This document shows positions 1-7,347 of a stretch of DNA of 34,009 nucleotides, in pieces; position 1 is the first letter of the stretch, and each line of letters opens with the position of its first letter. The stretch lies in contig CAJTCG010000024.1 in the NCBI GenBank assembly GCA_910574635.1, positions 1-34,009 of the forward strand, written 5' to 3'. Below the pieces are notes generated by a model, which was not told the origin of the DNA, made no database searches, and saw only the letters and a program-made list of their open reading frames with translations. The DNA is from Oscillospiraceae bacterium. Lineage in GTDB: Bacteria; Bacillota; Clostridia; Oscillospirales; Oscillospiraceae. Position numbers and translations under genes: made by a program.

Positions 1-29
1 TCATTTAGCTGTACAATCTTCTCGGACAT
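1..29 (-). CDS. IS256-family transposase, first codons only
   Basis: The start ATG is at 29-27 on the minus strand and the first residues are MSEKIVQLN, identical to the copy starting at 33660. An AAGGAGA ribosome site lies just upstream, within a leader that can fold over the start codon. Only nine codons are inside the window, so identity rests on the match to the longer copy, which encodes a Mutator-type (IS256) transposase N-terminus. Confidence 0.8.
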
Positions 30-96
30 AGTTTGCAGTCTCCTTTCAGAATGGTGTGTCGCAACTTCATTCTACCAGAGCTCTGCAAACTATGTC
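25..96 (-). repeat. Long inverted repeat in IS256 leader (left copy)
   Basis: GACATAGTTTGCAG (25-38) and CTGCAAACTATGTC (83-96) are perfect 14-bp inverted repeats. One arm contains the transposase ATG and the loop contains the Shine-Dalgarno site. The same structure is present at 33593-33664 in the other copy. Confidence 0.85.
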
Positions 97-116
97 TCTT
101 TTTCTTTTTGCGAAAC

Positions 117-759
117 TTATTCTACCTTATCCCGTTCAGCACTGGCCCGCTTCATTTCCTCCGTGACATGCCCATAAACGTCCAGGGTAAAGGCGGCGGT
201 ATGGTGTCCGAGATTACTTTGAACCGTCTTAATATCGTCCCCGGCCCGAAGCGAGGCCACGGCGTAGCTATGCCGGAGGTCGTGCAGACGGGCTTCCGGC
301 AGACCAATAGAGGCCACCAGCCGCTTGCAATTGTGGTAGACCGTGTTCGGGGAAAGGCGGTGTCCCACTTCATCCGTGAACACAAACCCCTCTTCCTGCC
401 AGAGAGGGCCAGCTTTTAACCGGGCTTCCGTCTGCCGGACCTTATGCCGCTTCAAAGTGGTGTCCCTGGATAGCTTTCATAAAAGCCCGAATCACTTCAT
501 CGTCCAGCGGCTTGAGTTCCTTCTGCTCCACTTTGGGCAGTACACAGGCCGTCGTAGGATTGGAATGAAGAGAACCAATTGCAATCGCCTGTTGCAAGGC
601 TTTTTGAAAAATTCCGTGAATACACTTAATTGTTTTTGGCGATAGTCCGGGCTTATCTCCGTGAGCGATTCCAAGGTCATTATAAAACTGTCGATTCATC
701 GCCGTAGAAATAATCTGACAAAATGACTTCCGGCATGGGCAGGGCCTCCTTTTGGGCAA
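117..759 (-). pseudogene. Tyrosine site-specific integrase relic, internally deleted and truncated by IS256
   Basis: Two minus-strand pieces belong to one phage/ICE-type tyrosine recombinase. The upstream piece (759-442) is a core-binding domain, including GLSPKTIKCIHGIFQKALQQ. The downstream piece (455-117) is the end of the catalytic domain, with HDLRHSYA, LGHH and the nucleophile region TLDVYGHV. The pieces meet around 445-460 in different frames. About 60 codons usually found between them, including the first catalytic Arg (the TGxRxGE motif), are missing, so this is a deletion plus frameshift. The last codons (DKVE, stop) come from the IS256 end at 131. The protein cannot be active. It probably marks an older integrated element lying to the left. 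Confidence 0.85.
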
Positions 760-1074
760 AAGAAAAAGTACGATCTTTCAATCGTGTTTTCTCTCGAGTG
801 CTAATTTGTGTCACATTGGCCTTATTTTGCGGTGACTGCCTGATATTTTTGGGTTCTGTGCGTCATTCTTTATCAGGTACATCCTTACGGCGGTCCTGTT
901 TTTTGCCAAAATTTTCACTCCCGCAAACGCGCATACTCTCTTCTTCCCGGCGCACACTAAGAGGGCGCTGACGAGGCTCAACCATCTCTCCTTTCACCGT
1001 GAAAACGCGCTGGGGGGACAGGCGGGACAGCCCCTCAGCGTCTTAAAAAATCTTCACGCGGGAGGACCAAACTC
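760..1074. other. Gap between integrase relic and DUF1540 gene
   Basis: No convincing gene is seen. On the minus strand the part next to the integrase relic contains short broken frames that may be the eroded integrase N-terminus, but I cannot align them. The last ~40 bases carry the GGGAGGA ribosome site of the next gene. I see no clear promoter. Confidence 0.4.
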
Positions 1075-1266
1075 ATGACTAAGGACTGCACCAACGGCGG
1101 ATGCGCCTGCACGCCCAACCAGAGCATTAAATGCACGGTAAACAACTGCGCCCACCACTGCCAGGACTCCGGCTACTGCGGCCTGAACACCATCCAGGTG
1201 GGCACCCATGAGACCAATCCCACCATGGTGGAATGCACCGACTGCCAGAGCTTCAAGCTGAAATAA
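1075..1266 (+). CDS. DUF1540 domain protein, Cys-rich
   Basis: This 63-residue protein has nine cysteines in the arrangement typical of DUF1540 (PF07561): CTVNNCAHHC, then YCGLNTIQVGTHE, then CTDCQSF. These small proteins are common in spore-forming Firmicutes and probably bind metal through their Cys/His pairs; their exact role is not known. The ATG follows GGGAGGACC at good spacing. A strong hairpin follows the stop, and the next genes are unrelated exporters, so it is probably a single-gene unit. Confidence 0.85.
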   Translation: MTKDCTNGGCACTPNQSIKCTVNNCAHHCQDSGYCGLNTIQVGTHETNPTMVECTDCQSFKLK

Positions 1267-1280
1267 GCGAACGGTTCCCC

Positions 1281-1307
1281 TCCCTTCCCGGGCCCTCCGG
1301 GAAGGGA
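1281..1307 (+). terminator. GC-rich hairpin after DUF1540 gene
   Basis: TCCCTTCCCGG and CCGGGAAGGGA form an 11-bp perfect stem with a 5-nt loop. No U-run follows, so it may be a weak terminator or an mRNA-stabilising hairpin. Confidence 0.5.
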
Positions 1308-1329
1308 TACATAGAAAGGAGGCGGCGGC

Positions 1330-1683
1330 ATGAAAGCAGCCTGGACGGCCCGGCTGGCAGGAGCGGCGGCGGGATTGGCCAACGGTTTATTCGGCGGCGG
1401 CGGGGGCATGGTCTTCCTGCCCATCCAATCCCGGTGGGGGAATCTGAGCCAGCGGAAGCTCTACGCCACCTGCGTGGGGGTCATTTTCCCGGTGTGCCTG
1501 GTGTCGGCGGCGGTGTACCTCTGGAAGGGCGGCGTGTCCCTGACGGAGTCCCTGCCCTATCTGGCCGGGGGCCTGATCGGCGGTTTTTTCGGCGGGAAGC
1601 TCTACGGGAAGATTTCCACCAAGTTTTTAAAGTGGCTGTTCGCCGCCTTCCTCTTCTACGCGGGGGTGAAATATCTGCTGTGA
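1330..1683 (+). CDS. TauE/SafE-family exporter, N-half-type subunit
   Basis: This 117-residue membrane protein has about four predicted membrane segments and a Gly-rich start (LAGAAAGLANGLFGGGGGMV), typical of the sulfite exporter TauE/SafE (DUF81) family. Full-length members have about 250 residues made of two homologous halves; this is one half. The ATG follows AAAGGAGGCGGCGGC. Its TGA overlaps the GTG of the next gene, which encodes the other half, so the two are translationally coupled and probably form one heteromeric carrier. The substrate may be sulfite, a sulfonate or another anion and cannot be read from sequence. Confidence 0.85.
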   Translation: MKAAWTARLAGAAAGLANGLFGGGGGMVFLPIQSRWGNLSQRKLYATCVGVIFPVCLVSAAVYLWKGGVSLTESLPYLAGGLIGGFFGGKLYGKISTKFLKWLFAAFLFYAGVKYLL

Positions 1684-2054
1684 CGGACTGGATCATACCC
1701 TTTCTCTGCGGCCTGGGGGCCAGCGTTGTTTCCGCCTGGGGCGTGGGGGGCGGAACGCTGCTGCTGCTGGTGATGACCCTCTTCCTGGGGGTGGACCAGC
1801 GGACGGCCCAGGGAATCAACCTGCTGTTCTTCCTCCCCACCGCCGCCAGCGCCCTGGTCTGCCACGCCAGGGGCGGCTATCTGGACAAGCCCACGCTGAA
1901 AGCCGCCGTGCCCGTAGCCGTCGCGGCGGCGCTCGTCGGGGCCTGGGTATCCAACGCGGTGGACGTGGAGGTCCTGCGAAAGCCCTTCGGGGTATATCTG
2001 CTGCTCTCGGGCGTCAGCCTGGTGTGGCCGAAAAAGAAAGACGGGAACCCTTAA
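1680..2054 (+). CDS. TauE/SafE-family exporter, second half-subunit
   Basis: This 124-residue protein starts at a GTG overlapping the stop of the previous gene (GTGA). It has the repeat motif WGVGGGTLLLL with about four hydrophobic segments, and ends in a basic tail (WPKKKDG). It is the partner half of the DUF81 carrier. Such split pairs recur in Clostridia. A rho-independent terminator follows directly. No ligand-specific residue is recognisable. Confidence 0.85.
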   Translation: MTDWIIPFLCGLGASVVSAWGVGGGTLLLLVMTLFLGVDQRTAQGINLLFFLPTAASALVCHARGGYLDKPTLKAAVPVAVAAALVGAWVSNAVDVEVLRKPFGVYLLLSGVSLVWPKKKDGNP

Positions 2055-2083
2055 AGCCCGCCCTCCGGGGCGGGGCTTTTTCG
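2054..2083 (+). terminator. Rho-independent terminator after TauE pair
   Basis: AAAGCCCGCC and GGCGGGGCTTT form a hairpin around CTCCGG, followed by TTTTT. It ends the exporter operon. Confidence 0.8.
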
Positions 2084-2089
2084 TTCCTC

Positions 2090-2118
2090 TGGACAGCCGC
2101 CGGAGGACCTGCTATAAT
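2090..2118 (+). promoter_or_regulatory. Sigma-A promoter for HAD gene
   Basis: TGGACA (2090-2095), a 17-bp spacer, then a perfect TATAAT (2113-2118). The start codon is 34 bases downstream of the -10 box. Confidence 0.75.
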
Positions 2119-2151
2119 GGGAAAACCATCGAACGTTTGGAGGGAACGCGC

Positions 2152-2772
2152 GTGAGCGGCAAAACCTTTATCTGGGACCTGGACGGGACCCTGCTGGACT
2201 CCTACGGCGTCATTGTCTCCAGCCTCCGCCGGACGCTGGAGGAGCTGAACGTCCCCATGGAGGAGGACGAGATCCGCCGCCGGGCCACGGCGGGGTCTGT
2301 CAGCGACGTGGTGAATTCCGCGGCGGCGGCCACCGGGCGGGCCTTTTCCGACATCAAGGCCCGCTACTCTGAAATCAGCGGCGGGCGGTATCTGGAAATC
2401 ACGGCAACGCCCCACGCCCGGGAGGCACTGGAGGAAACCGCCGCCCTGGGGGCGGTCCACTTTGTCTACACCCACCGGGGCCGCACCACCGCCCCGGTTC
2501 TGGAACACCTGGGGCTGGACCGCTTTTTTAAGGAAGTAGTCTCCAGCCTGAACGGCTTTCCCCGGAAGCCCGCCCCCGACGCCCTGCTCTATCTGCTGGA
2601 AAAGCACCGCCTGGAGCGGGACCGGGTCTATTACGTGGGGGACCGGACCTTGGACGTGGACTGCGCCAAAAGCGCCGGAGTCCGCAGCGTCCTCTATTCC
2701 CCCTCCGGGGCCGGGACGGCGGACTATGTGATCCGGGATCTGCTGGACATTCGGAAGCTGGCGGCGGAGTGA
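2152..2772 (+). CDS. HAD-superfamily hydrolase (phosphoglycolate phosphatase-like)
   Basis: This 206-residue protein has the HAD motifs in order: DLDGTLLDS near the N-terminus (nucleophile Asp9 and Asp11), VYTHRG as motif II, KPAPDALLYLLE as the Lys motif, and YYVGDRTLDVDCA as motif IV. The helical cap between motifs I and II is typical of subfamily IA phosphatases such as Gph and PpaX. The start is taken as GTG at 2152 because GGAGGGAA lies 8 bases before it; an in-frame TTG at 2137 has no ribosome site. The substrate is some small phosphate ester. It may share a transcript with the next gene, 58 bases downstream. Confidence 0.88.
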   Translation: MSGKTFIWDLDGTLLDSYGVIVSSLRRTLEELNVPMEEDEIRRRATAGSVSDVVNSAAAATGRAFSDIKARYSEISGGRYLEITATPHAREALEETAALGAVHFVYTHRGRTTAPVLEHLGLDRFFKEVVSSLNGFPRKPAPDALLYLLEKHRLERDRVYYVGDRTLDVDCAKSAGVRSVLYSPSGAGTADYVIRDLLDIRKLAAE

Positions 2773-2830
2773 ACACGCGGGCCTCTTGGGGAGGGCCGCG
2801 CCGAAATTGACTTGTAAAGGAGGAACCGCC

Positions 2831-3250
2831 ATGGAACAGCGGGAGCGCGCCGTCCGCCTCTGGTTTGACATGTGGCTGAAAAAAGAGGATCTGGGCGTTC
2901 TGGACCTTTTCGCAAAAGACGCCGTTTACATCGAAAGCTGGGGCCCGGAGTACCACGGCGCTCAGAAAATCAAGCTCTGGTTCGACGAGTGGAACACCCG
3001 GGGGACCGTCCTTCAGTGGGATATCCTCCAGTTTTTCCACCGGGAGGACCAGACCGTGGTGCAATGGTACTTCCGGAACCAAATGAACGGCGGCCGGGTG
3101 GAGGCCTTCGACGGGCTGTCCCTGATCCGCTGGGACCCGGCGGGCCGCATCTGCTTCTTACAGGAATTCGGCTGCAACGAGTCCCGATACGACCCCTATC
3201 AGGACGGCCCCGTCCCGAAATTCCGGGAGGGCTCCGCCGCCTGGTTTTAA
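2831..3250 (+). CDS. NTF2-like (SnoaL-type) family protein
   Basis: This 139-residue protein fits the nuclear transport factor 2 / SnoaL-like cone fold: an N-terminal helix with RLWFDMWLKKED, then FAKDAVYIESWGPEYHG, and alternating strands such as VVQWYFRNQMNGG. Members are small enzymes or ligand-binding proteins, and no catalytic set can be assigned. The start at ATG 2831 is chosen for AAAGGAGG 7 bases before it, over an upstream in-frame codon. A strong terminator follows. Confidence 0.7.
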   Translation: MEQRERAVRLWFDMWLKKEDLGVLDLFAKDAVYIESWGPEYHGAQKIKLWFDEWNTRGTVLQWDILQFFHREDQTVVQWYFRNQMNGGRVEAFDGLSLIRWDPAGRICFLQEFGCNESRYDPYQDGPVPKFREGSAAWF

Positions 3251-3252
3251 CC

Positions 3253-3287
3253 AAACGCCGCCCGGGCCCATTGCCCGGACGGCGTTT
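3253..3287. terminator. Bidirectional terminator between NTF2-like gene and mgtE
   Basis: A long stem of AAACGCCGCCCGGGC with GCCCGGACGGCGTTT (one mismatch), with T-rich sequence after it on the plus strand. It lies between two convergent genes and can serve both. Confidence 0.75.
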
Positions 3288-3312
3288 CTTGCTTTTGCCT
3301 GCGGGTCCGCCC

Positions 3313-4695
3313 TCACAGCCCCAGAATCGCCGAGGCGAAGCGGAAGTAAATCAGCAGGGAAATGGCGTCCACGATGGTGGTGATAAAAGGCGAGGCCATC
3401 ACCGCCGGGTCAAAGCCGATGCGCTTGGCCAGCATGGGCAGAGAACAGCCTACCAGCTTGGCGCAGACAACAGTACATACCAATGTGCCGCAGATGACCG
3501 CCGCCACGTGTACGGTTACCATGGGGTTATGGAACAGCATCCGGTCAATGAGCATCAGCTTGGCGAAGTTGGCCGCCGCCAGCGTCACGCCGCAGACCGC
3601 CGCCACCCGCAGCTCCTTCCAGAGGACCCGAAAAAAATCGGAGAAGTTGATTTCCCCCAGGGAAAGGCCCCGGATGACGGTAACGCTGGCCTGAGAGCCG
3701 CAGTTGCCGCCGCTGTCCATCAGCATGGGGATATAGGCGGTGAGAATGGTCGCCGCCGCCAGGGCCCGCTCAAAGCTGGCGATGATCTGCCCGGTGAAGG
3801 TGGCGGAGATCATCAGCAGCAACAGCCATGGGATACGGGCCTTATAGGTCTCCAGCGTGCTGGTTTTCAGATAGGGCTTGTCGGAGGGGAGGATGGCGGC
3901 CATCTTCTCAATGTCCTCCGTGACCTCCTCCTGCAAGACGTCGATGGCGTCGTCCACCGTGACGATGCCCACCAGCCGCTCCTCCTTGTCCACCACCGGC
4001 AGGGCCAGAAAGTCGTACTTCCCCAGGGCCCGGGCCACGGCCTCCTGGTCGTCCAGGGTCTGGACGGCGATGAGGTTCCGCTCCATGATGTCGCCGATGA
4101 CGTCGTCCTCCTCCGCCAGGAGCAGCGTGCGGATGGTCAAAAGGCCGATCAAATGCCTCCGGTCGTCGATGACGTAGCAGATGTTGATGGTCTCCTTGTC
4201 CGGTCCCGTCCGGCGGATGCGCTTCAAGGCGTCCTCCACCGTCATGTTGGCCTTCAAATCCACAAACTCCGTGGTCATGATGCTTCCGGCGGAGTCCTCG
4301 GGGTATTTCAGGACCTCGTTGATGCTCTTGCGCATTTCCGGGTCACAGTGGCGCAGGATGCGCTTCACCACCCCGGCGGGCATCTCCTCCACGATATCCG
4401 CCGCGTCGTCCAGGTAGAGCTCGTCCAGGACCTCCTTCAGCTCCGTGTTGGAGAAGCTGTGAATCAAAAGCTCCTGGTCATCGCTGTCCAGCTCCACGAA
4501 AACCTCCGCCGCCAGCTCCTTGGGCAGCAGGCGGAACACCACCGGCACCTTCTCGTCCAAATCCTGGCAGAGGGAGGCGATATCCGCCGCCTCCATGGGC
4601 AGCAGCAGGTCCCGGAGCTCCGCGTAGCGTTTTCGTCCGAACAACTCCTCGATTTTTTCCAGCAGCTCCGTTCGCTCGTTTTGCAGTTCAAACAT
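3313..4695 (-). CDS. mgtE: Magnesium transporter MgtE
   Basis: This 460-residue protein has the standard MgtE layout. A cytoplasmic helical N domain comes first (about 1-125). A CBS pair follows (about 130-250), with IMTTEFVDLKANMTVEDAL and LPVVDKEERLVGIVTVDDA. The channel domain (about 275-460) contains MDSGGNCGSQASVTVIRG, the conserved pore-helix signature. MgtE is a homodimeric Mg2+ channel gated by Mg2+ bound to its N and CBS domains. The start at 4695 is chosen for AGGAGG 8 bases upstream; an in-frame ATG at 4734 has none. It is preceded by an M-box riboswitch and a terminator, so low Mg2+ should turn it on. Confidence 0.95.
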   Translation of the reverse strand: MFELQNERTELLEKIEELFGRKRYAELRDLLLPMEAADIASLCQDLDEKVPVVFRLLPKELAAEVFVELDSDDQELLIHSFSNTELKEVLDELYLDDAADIVEEMPAGVVKRILRHCDPEMRKSINEVLKYPEDSAGSIMTTEFVDLKANMTVEDALKRIRRTGPDKETINICYVIDDRRHLIGLLTIRTLLLAEEDDVIGDIMERNLIAVQTLDDQEAVARALGKYDFLALPVVDKEERLVGIVTVDDAIDVLQEEVTEDIEKMAAILPSDKPYLKTSTLETYKARIPWLLLLMISATFTGQIIASFERALAAATILTAYIPMLMDSGGNCGSQASVTVIRGLSLGEINFSDFFRVLWKELRVAAVCGVTLAAANFAKLMLIDRMLFHNPMVTVHVAAVICGTLVCTVVCAKLVGCSLPMLAKRIGFDPAVMASPFITTIVDAISLLIYFRFASAILGL

Positions 4696-4743
4696 GCCGG
4701 GACCTCCTCTCCTCACAGCTAGGCCGATTTTCAAACAAGGCCT

Positions 4744-4795
4744 AATAAAAACGCGAAAATCTCCAATCGTCCCGGTCCGGCACGACTGGAGAATC
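4744..4795 (-). terminator. Riboswitch-controlled terminator upstream of mgtE
   Basis: On the minus strand TCTCCAGTCGT and ACGATTGGAGA form a stem, followed by a run rich in T (TTTTCGCGTTTTT). It lies between the M-box and the mgtE start, as expected for Mg2+-induced premature termination. Confidence 0.8.
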
Positions 4796-4824
4796 TTCCT
4801 CTCTGACAGGCGGACGCACCGCCC

Positions 4825-4972
4825 CTACCGTTTGAGCTTTAGCCTCACAAGGCGGTGAAATCGCGTTAGATGATACCTTCCCGTTCGATATCGCCTGTTC
4901 AAACCAACTGGTGATGTCTCCATCACTTCGCGGCAGCGACCCATATCCTTGTGGCAGCCTTACCTACCGGAC
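4825..4972 (-). promoter_or_regulatory. M-box (ykoK) Mg2+ riboswitch
   Basis: Read on the minus strand, this leader has the conserved M-box pieces in order: GGTAGGTAAGGCTGCC, then GATATGGGTCGCTGCCGC, then a hairpin GTGATGGAGACATCAC, and near the 3' end GAGGCTAAAGCTCAAACGG, matching the family's GCUAAAGCUC element. The position between a sigma-A promoter and a terminator upstream of mgtE fits the known B. subtilis arrangement. Ends are approximate. Confidence 0.88.
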
Positions 4973-4998
4973 CTTATGAAGTTTTTCCATGTAAATCT

Positions 4999-5027
4999 AT
5001 ATTATGCCTATTTCCCGCCCCTGTCAA
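4999..5027 (-). promoter_or_regulatory. Sigma-A promoter for the mgtE leader
   Basis: Minus strand TTGACA (5027-5022), 17-bp spacer, TAATAT (5004-4999). The start of transcription would fall just before the M-box. Confidence 0.8.
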
Positions 5028-5060
5028 GGGCGGGGCCCAAAAGCCTCCGGCGGATTTTCC

Positions 5061-5089
5061 TCGACCTTTTCGGAAATTTGTGGTATACT
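5061..5089 (+). promoter_or_regulatory. Probable promoter of the GH13 gene
   Basis: TCGACC (5061-5066), 17-bp spacer, TATACT (5084-5089). The -35 box is weak. It is divergent from the mgtE promoter. Confidence 0.55.
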
Positions 5090-5167
5090 ACCGATTTGTA
5101 CGATATCTCTGTGTTCATCACCGTAAAATACAGCGATCCACCTCCGCCAAGAAAGGACGGTTCAACT

Positions 5168-6481
5168 ATGTGGGCTGACAAAAGCGTATTCTATCAAATC
5201 TATCCTCTGGGCTTCTGCGGCGCGCCCAAGGAAAACGACGGCGTAACCGTAAGCCGCATCGGCAAAATCGGGGACTGGGCCCCCCATATCCAAAAGCTGG
5301 GGGCCGGCGCCCTCTACCTCTCCCCCATCTTCGACAGCGACCGCCATGGCTACGACACCCGGGACTACCGGAAGGTGGACTGCCGCCTGGGAACCAACGA
5401 GGACTTTGCCCAGGTGGTGGAGGTCCTCCACGCCCACGGCATCCGGGTGGTGCTGGACGGCGTGTTCAACCATGTGGGCCGGGGCTTCTGGGCCTTCCGG
5501 GACGTGCAGGAAAAGAAATGGGACTCCCCCTACAAGGACTGGTTCCATATCAACTTCGACGGCAATTCCAACTACAACGACGGCTTCTGGTACGAGGGCT
5601 GGGAGGGCCATTTCGAGCTGGTGAAGCTGAACCTCCGCAACCCCGCCGTGGTGGACTACCTGCTGGAGTGCGTGAAGTTCTGGGTGGAGGAATTCGGCAT
5701 CGACGGCCTCCGGCTGGATGTGGCCTACTGCCTGGAAATCGACTTCCTCCGCCGCCTCAGGAGCTTTTGCGACGGTCTCAAGCCGGAGTTCTTCCTGGTG
5801 GGCGAAACCCTCCACGGGGACTACAACCGCTGGGTGGGGGACGGCCTCCTCCACTCCTGCACCAACTACGAGTGCTACAAGGGCCTCTATTCCAGCCTGA
5901 ACTCCATGAACCTCTTCGAGATCGTCCACAGCCTCAAGCGCCAGTTCGGCCCGGAGCCGTGGACCCTCTACAAGGGCAAGCACCTTCTCTGCTTCGCCGA
6001 CAACCACGACGTGACCCGGGCCGCCAGCATCCTGAAAAATCCCGCCCACGTCCCCCTGATTTACGGCCTGGCCTTTGGCATGCCCGGCATCCCCTGCCTG
6101 TACTACGGCAGCGAGTGGGGCGCCCTGGGGGAGAAGTCCCAGGGGGACGACGCCCTGCGCCCCGCCCTTGACGCGCCGGAGTGGAACGCCCTGACGGACC
6201 AGATCGCCGCCATGGCCCGGGCCCACCGGGAGAGCGAGGCCCTGTGCTATGGGGACTTCAAGGACATCGTCCTCACCAACCACCAAACCATCTTCCAGCG
6301 CCGGACGGACGCGGAGCGGGTCCTGGTGGCCGTCAACGCCTCAGACGCGCCCTACACCGCCCACTTTGACGCGGGCTGCGGCCAGGCGGTGGATCTCATC
6401 ACCGGGAAGCTCCACGACTTCGGCGGCGGCAGTGAGCTGCCCCCCTACAGCGTGGCGTTCTGGAAGTGCGAGAAAGCATAA
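5168..6481 (+). CDS. GH13 alpha-amylase-family glycosidase, cytoplasmic
   Basis: This 437-residue protein has the four GH13 conserved regions: VVLDGVFNH (about 94-102), GLRLDVA (nucleophile Asp194), VGETLHG (acid/base Glu223) and FADNHDV (Asp291). There is no signal peptide, so it acts inside the cell, probably on maltodextrins or cyclodextrins taken up from the gut. The short C-terminal beta domain (ERVLVAVNASDAP) is present; no extra carbohydrate-binding domain is seen. The ATG at 5168 is preceded by GAAAGGACGG; the frame extends further upstream but crosses the promoter. The exact specificity (neopullulanase, cyclomaltodextrinase or alpha-amylase) is open. It stands alone between a promoter and a terminator. 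Confidence 0.9.
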   Translation: MWADKSVFYQIYPLGFCGAPKENDGVTVSRIGKIGDWAPHIQKLGAGALYLSPIFDSDRHGYDTRDYRKVDCRLGTNEDFAQVVEVLHAHGIRVVLDGVFNHVGRGFWAFRDVQEKKWDSPYKDWFHINFDGNSNYNDGFWYEGWEGHFELVKLNLRNPAVVDYLLECVKFWVEEFGIDGLRLDVAYCLEIDFLRRLRSFCDGLKPEFFLVGETLHGDYNRWVGDGLLHSCTNYECYKGLYSSLNSMNLFEIVHSLKRQFGPEPWTLYKGKHLLCFADNHDVTRAASILKNPAHVPLIYGLAFGMPGIPCLYYGSEWGALGEKSQGDDALRPALDAPEWNALTDQIAAMARAHRESEALCYGDFKDIVLTNHQTIFQRRTDAERVLVAVNASDAPYTAHFDAGCGQAVDLITGKLHDFGGGSELPPYSVAFWKCEKA

Positions 6482-6496
6482 ATACTTTATAAAAGT

Positions 6497-6534
6497 AAAA
6501 CCGCCGCCGGATTTGAACCCGGCGGCGGTTTTTT
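6497..6534. terminator. Bidirectional terminator between GH13 and crp/fnr genes
   Basis: AAAACCGCCGCCGG and CCGGCGGCGGTTTT form a perfect long stem around a short loop, with A and T runs on either side. It serves both convergent genes. Confidence 0.9.
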
Positions 6535-7228
6535 ATTCCGTCCCGCTCCAAGCGCTCCTCCTCTCCCCGGCGGAGAGGAGGGTAAACTCGTTTTTGCGAA
6601 ACCGGATCAGCCCCTCCGCCTCCATGCGGCTCAGCTCGTGGGACAAGGCGCTCCGGTTCACGCAGAGGAAGGCCGCCAGCTCCTCCCGGGAGAAGGGAAT
6701 GCGGAAGGTGTTGGTCCCCCGCCGCTCCGCCTGCATGGTGAGATAGACCAGCACCCGGTCCCGGAGGCCCCGCTGGGCCAGGATGGCCAGACGGTAGTGC
6801 TTGCGGAGATTGCCGTCGGAGAGGAGGGTCAGCAGATTCCGCCAGAGGATCGTCCGCGCCTCCCCGGACAGCGCCCCCGCTTCCAGCACCAGCGCCCCGG
6901 AAAACCGAAGGACCTCAAGCCGGTCCGCCGCCACGGCATAGTAGGGCGAGCGGCGGCTGCGGGTGCAGATCAGGTCCGTCCCCAGGGTATGGCCGGGCCC
7001 CAGTGCGTCCATCAGGCTGCTGGTCCCGTCGGAGAAAATCTGGGAGATCTGGACCTTTCCCCGAAGGACCACGCCGAACCAGTCCACCCGGTCCCCCGGC
7101 GCGATGAGGACCCTCTGCCTCTCAAATTCCCGGCGCTTCCCCCGGGGCAGGATTTCCTGCTCCAGTGTCTCCCGGGGCAGGTCCTGAAACAGGCGGCACC
7201 GGCTTAGAGCCGTCAAACGCGTATCCAT
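6533..7228 (-). CDS. Crp/Fnr-family transcriptional regulator
   Basis: This 231-residue protein has a cyclic-nucleotide-binding-type beta-roll (about 10-125, including GVVLRGKVQISQIFSDGTSS). A dimerisation helix follows, then a C-terminal winged helix of the Crp type (about 165-220: FSREELAAFLCVNRSALSHE, then LSRMEAEGLI). It lacks an N-terminal Fe-S cysteine cluster, so it is not classical Fnr; the ligand is unknown. It is divergent from the molybdenum operon, and a 14-bp palindrome lies in the shared region, so regulation of that operon is likely. The start has GGGAGGGGATGCC upstream. Confidence 0.9.
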   Translation of the reverse strand: MDTRLTALSRCRLFQDLPRETLEQEILPRGKRREFERQRVLIAPGDRVDWFGVVLRGKVQISQIFSDGTSSLMDALGPGHTLGTDLICTRSRRSPYYAVAADRLEVLRFSGALVLEAGALSGEARTILWRNLLTLLSDGNLRKHYRLAILAQRGLRDRVLVYLTMQAERRGTNTFRIPFSREELAAFLCVNRSALSHELSRMEAEGLIRFRKNEFTLLSAGERRSAWSGTE

Positions 7229-7266
7229 GGCATCCCCTCCCTTTCTGGAAATTATAGCAGAGAAAT

Positions 7267-7280
7267 GTTGTCATAACAAC
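7267..7280. promoter_or_regulatory. Crp/Fnr-type operator palindrome
   Basis: GTTGT-CATA-ACAAC is a perfect inverted repeat with the 4-bp centre and TTG...CAA pattern of Crp/Fnr boxes. Its centre is 29.5 bases before the start of the moaA -10 box, which is about -41.5 from the expected transcription start. That is the class II activator position, and no good -35 box is present. Confidence 0.65.
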
Positions 7281-7302
7281 TTCTTTTTCCTCGGGCCTCC
7301 TT

Positions 7303-7308
7303 TATAAT
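7303..7308 (+). promoter_or_regulatory. -10 box of the molybdenum operon
   Basis: A perfect TATAAT. The matching -35 position (7280-7285, CTTCTT) is poor, consistent with activator dependence. Confidence 0.65.
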
Positions 7309-7347
7309 AGACCCAACTCACGCCGTCAGGTAAGAAAGGAGGCCGCC

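Larger units (their letters stand above)
1..131 (-). mobile_element. IS256-family element, left copy (partial, cut by window edge)
   Basis: The reverse complement of this stretch matches the start of the element at 33558 with only about two differences. It includes the outer end beginning GATAAGGTAGAATAAG, the 5' leader and the transposase start. GATAA is also how the terminal repeat of IS256 itself begins. The alignment with the right copy stops exactly at position 131, which fixes the boundary. The element lies inside a tyrosine-integrase relic, whose frame runs into the IS and stops there. The rest of the element lies outside the window. Confidence 0.85.

Noticed and set aside
2872..4722. 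A 616-residue open frame on the plus strand
   Set aside because: It is antisense to mgtE and overlaps the NTF2-like gene; its composition (Gly/His/Gln/Asp-rich) is typical of a shadow frame in GC-rich DNA, and it has no recognisable domain.
5162..6286. A 374-residue minus-strand frame opposite the GH13 gene
   Set aside because: The plus strand has all four GH13 motifs in order; the reverse frame has none and is a shadow.
6533..7228. Classical oxygen-sensing Fnr
   Set aside because: The N-terminal cysteine cluster is absent; only the general Crp/Fnr family can be claimed.
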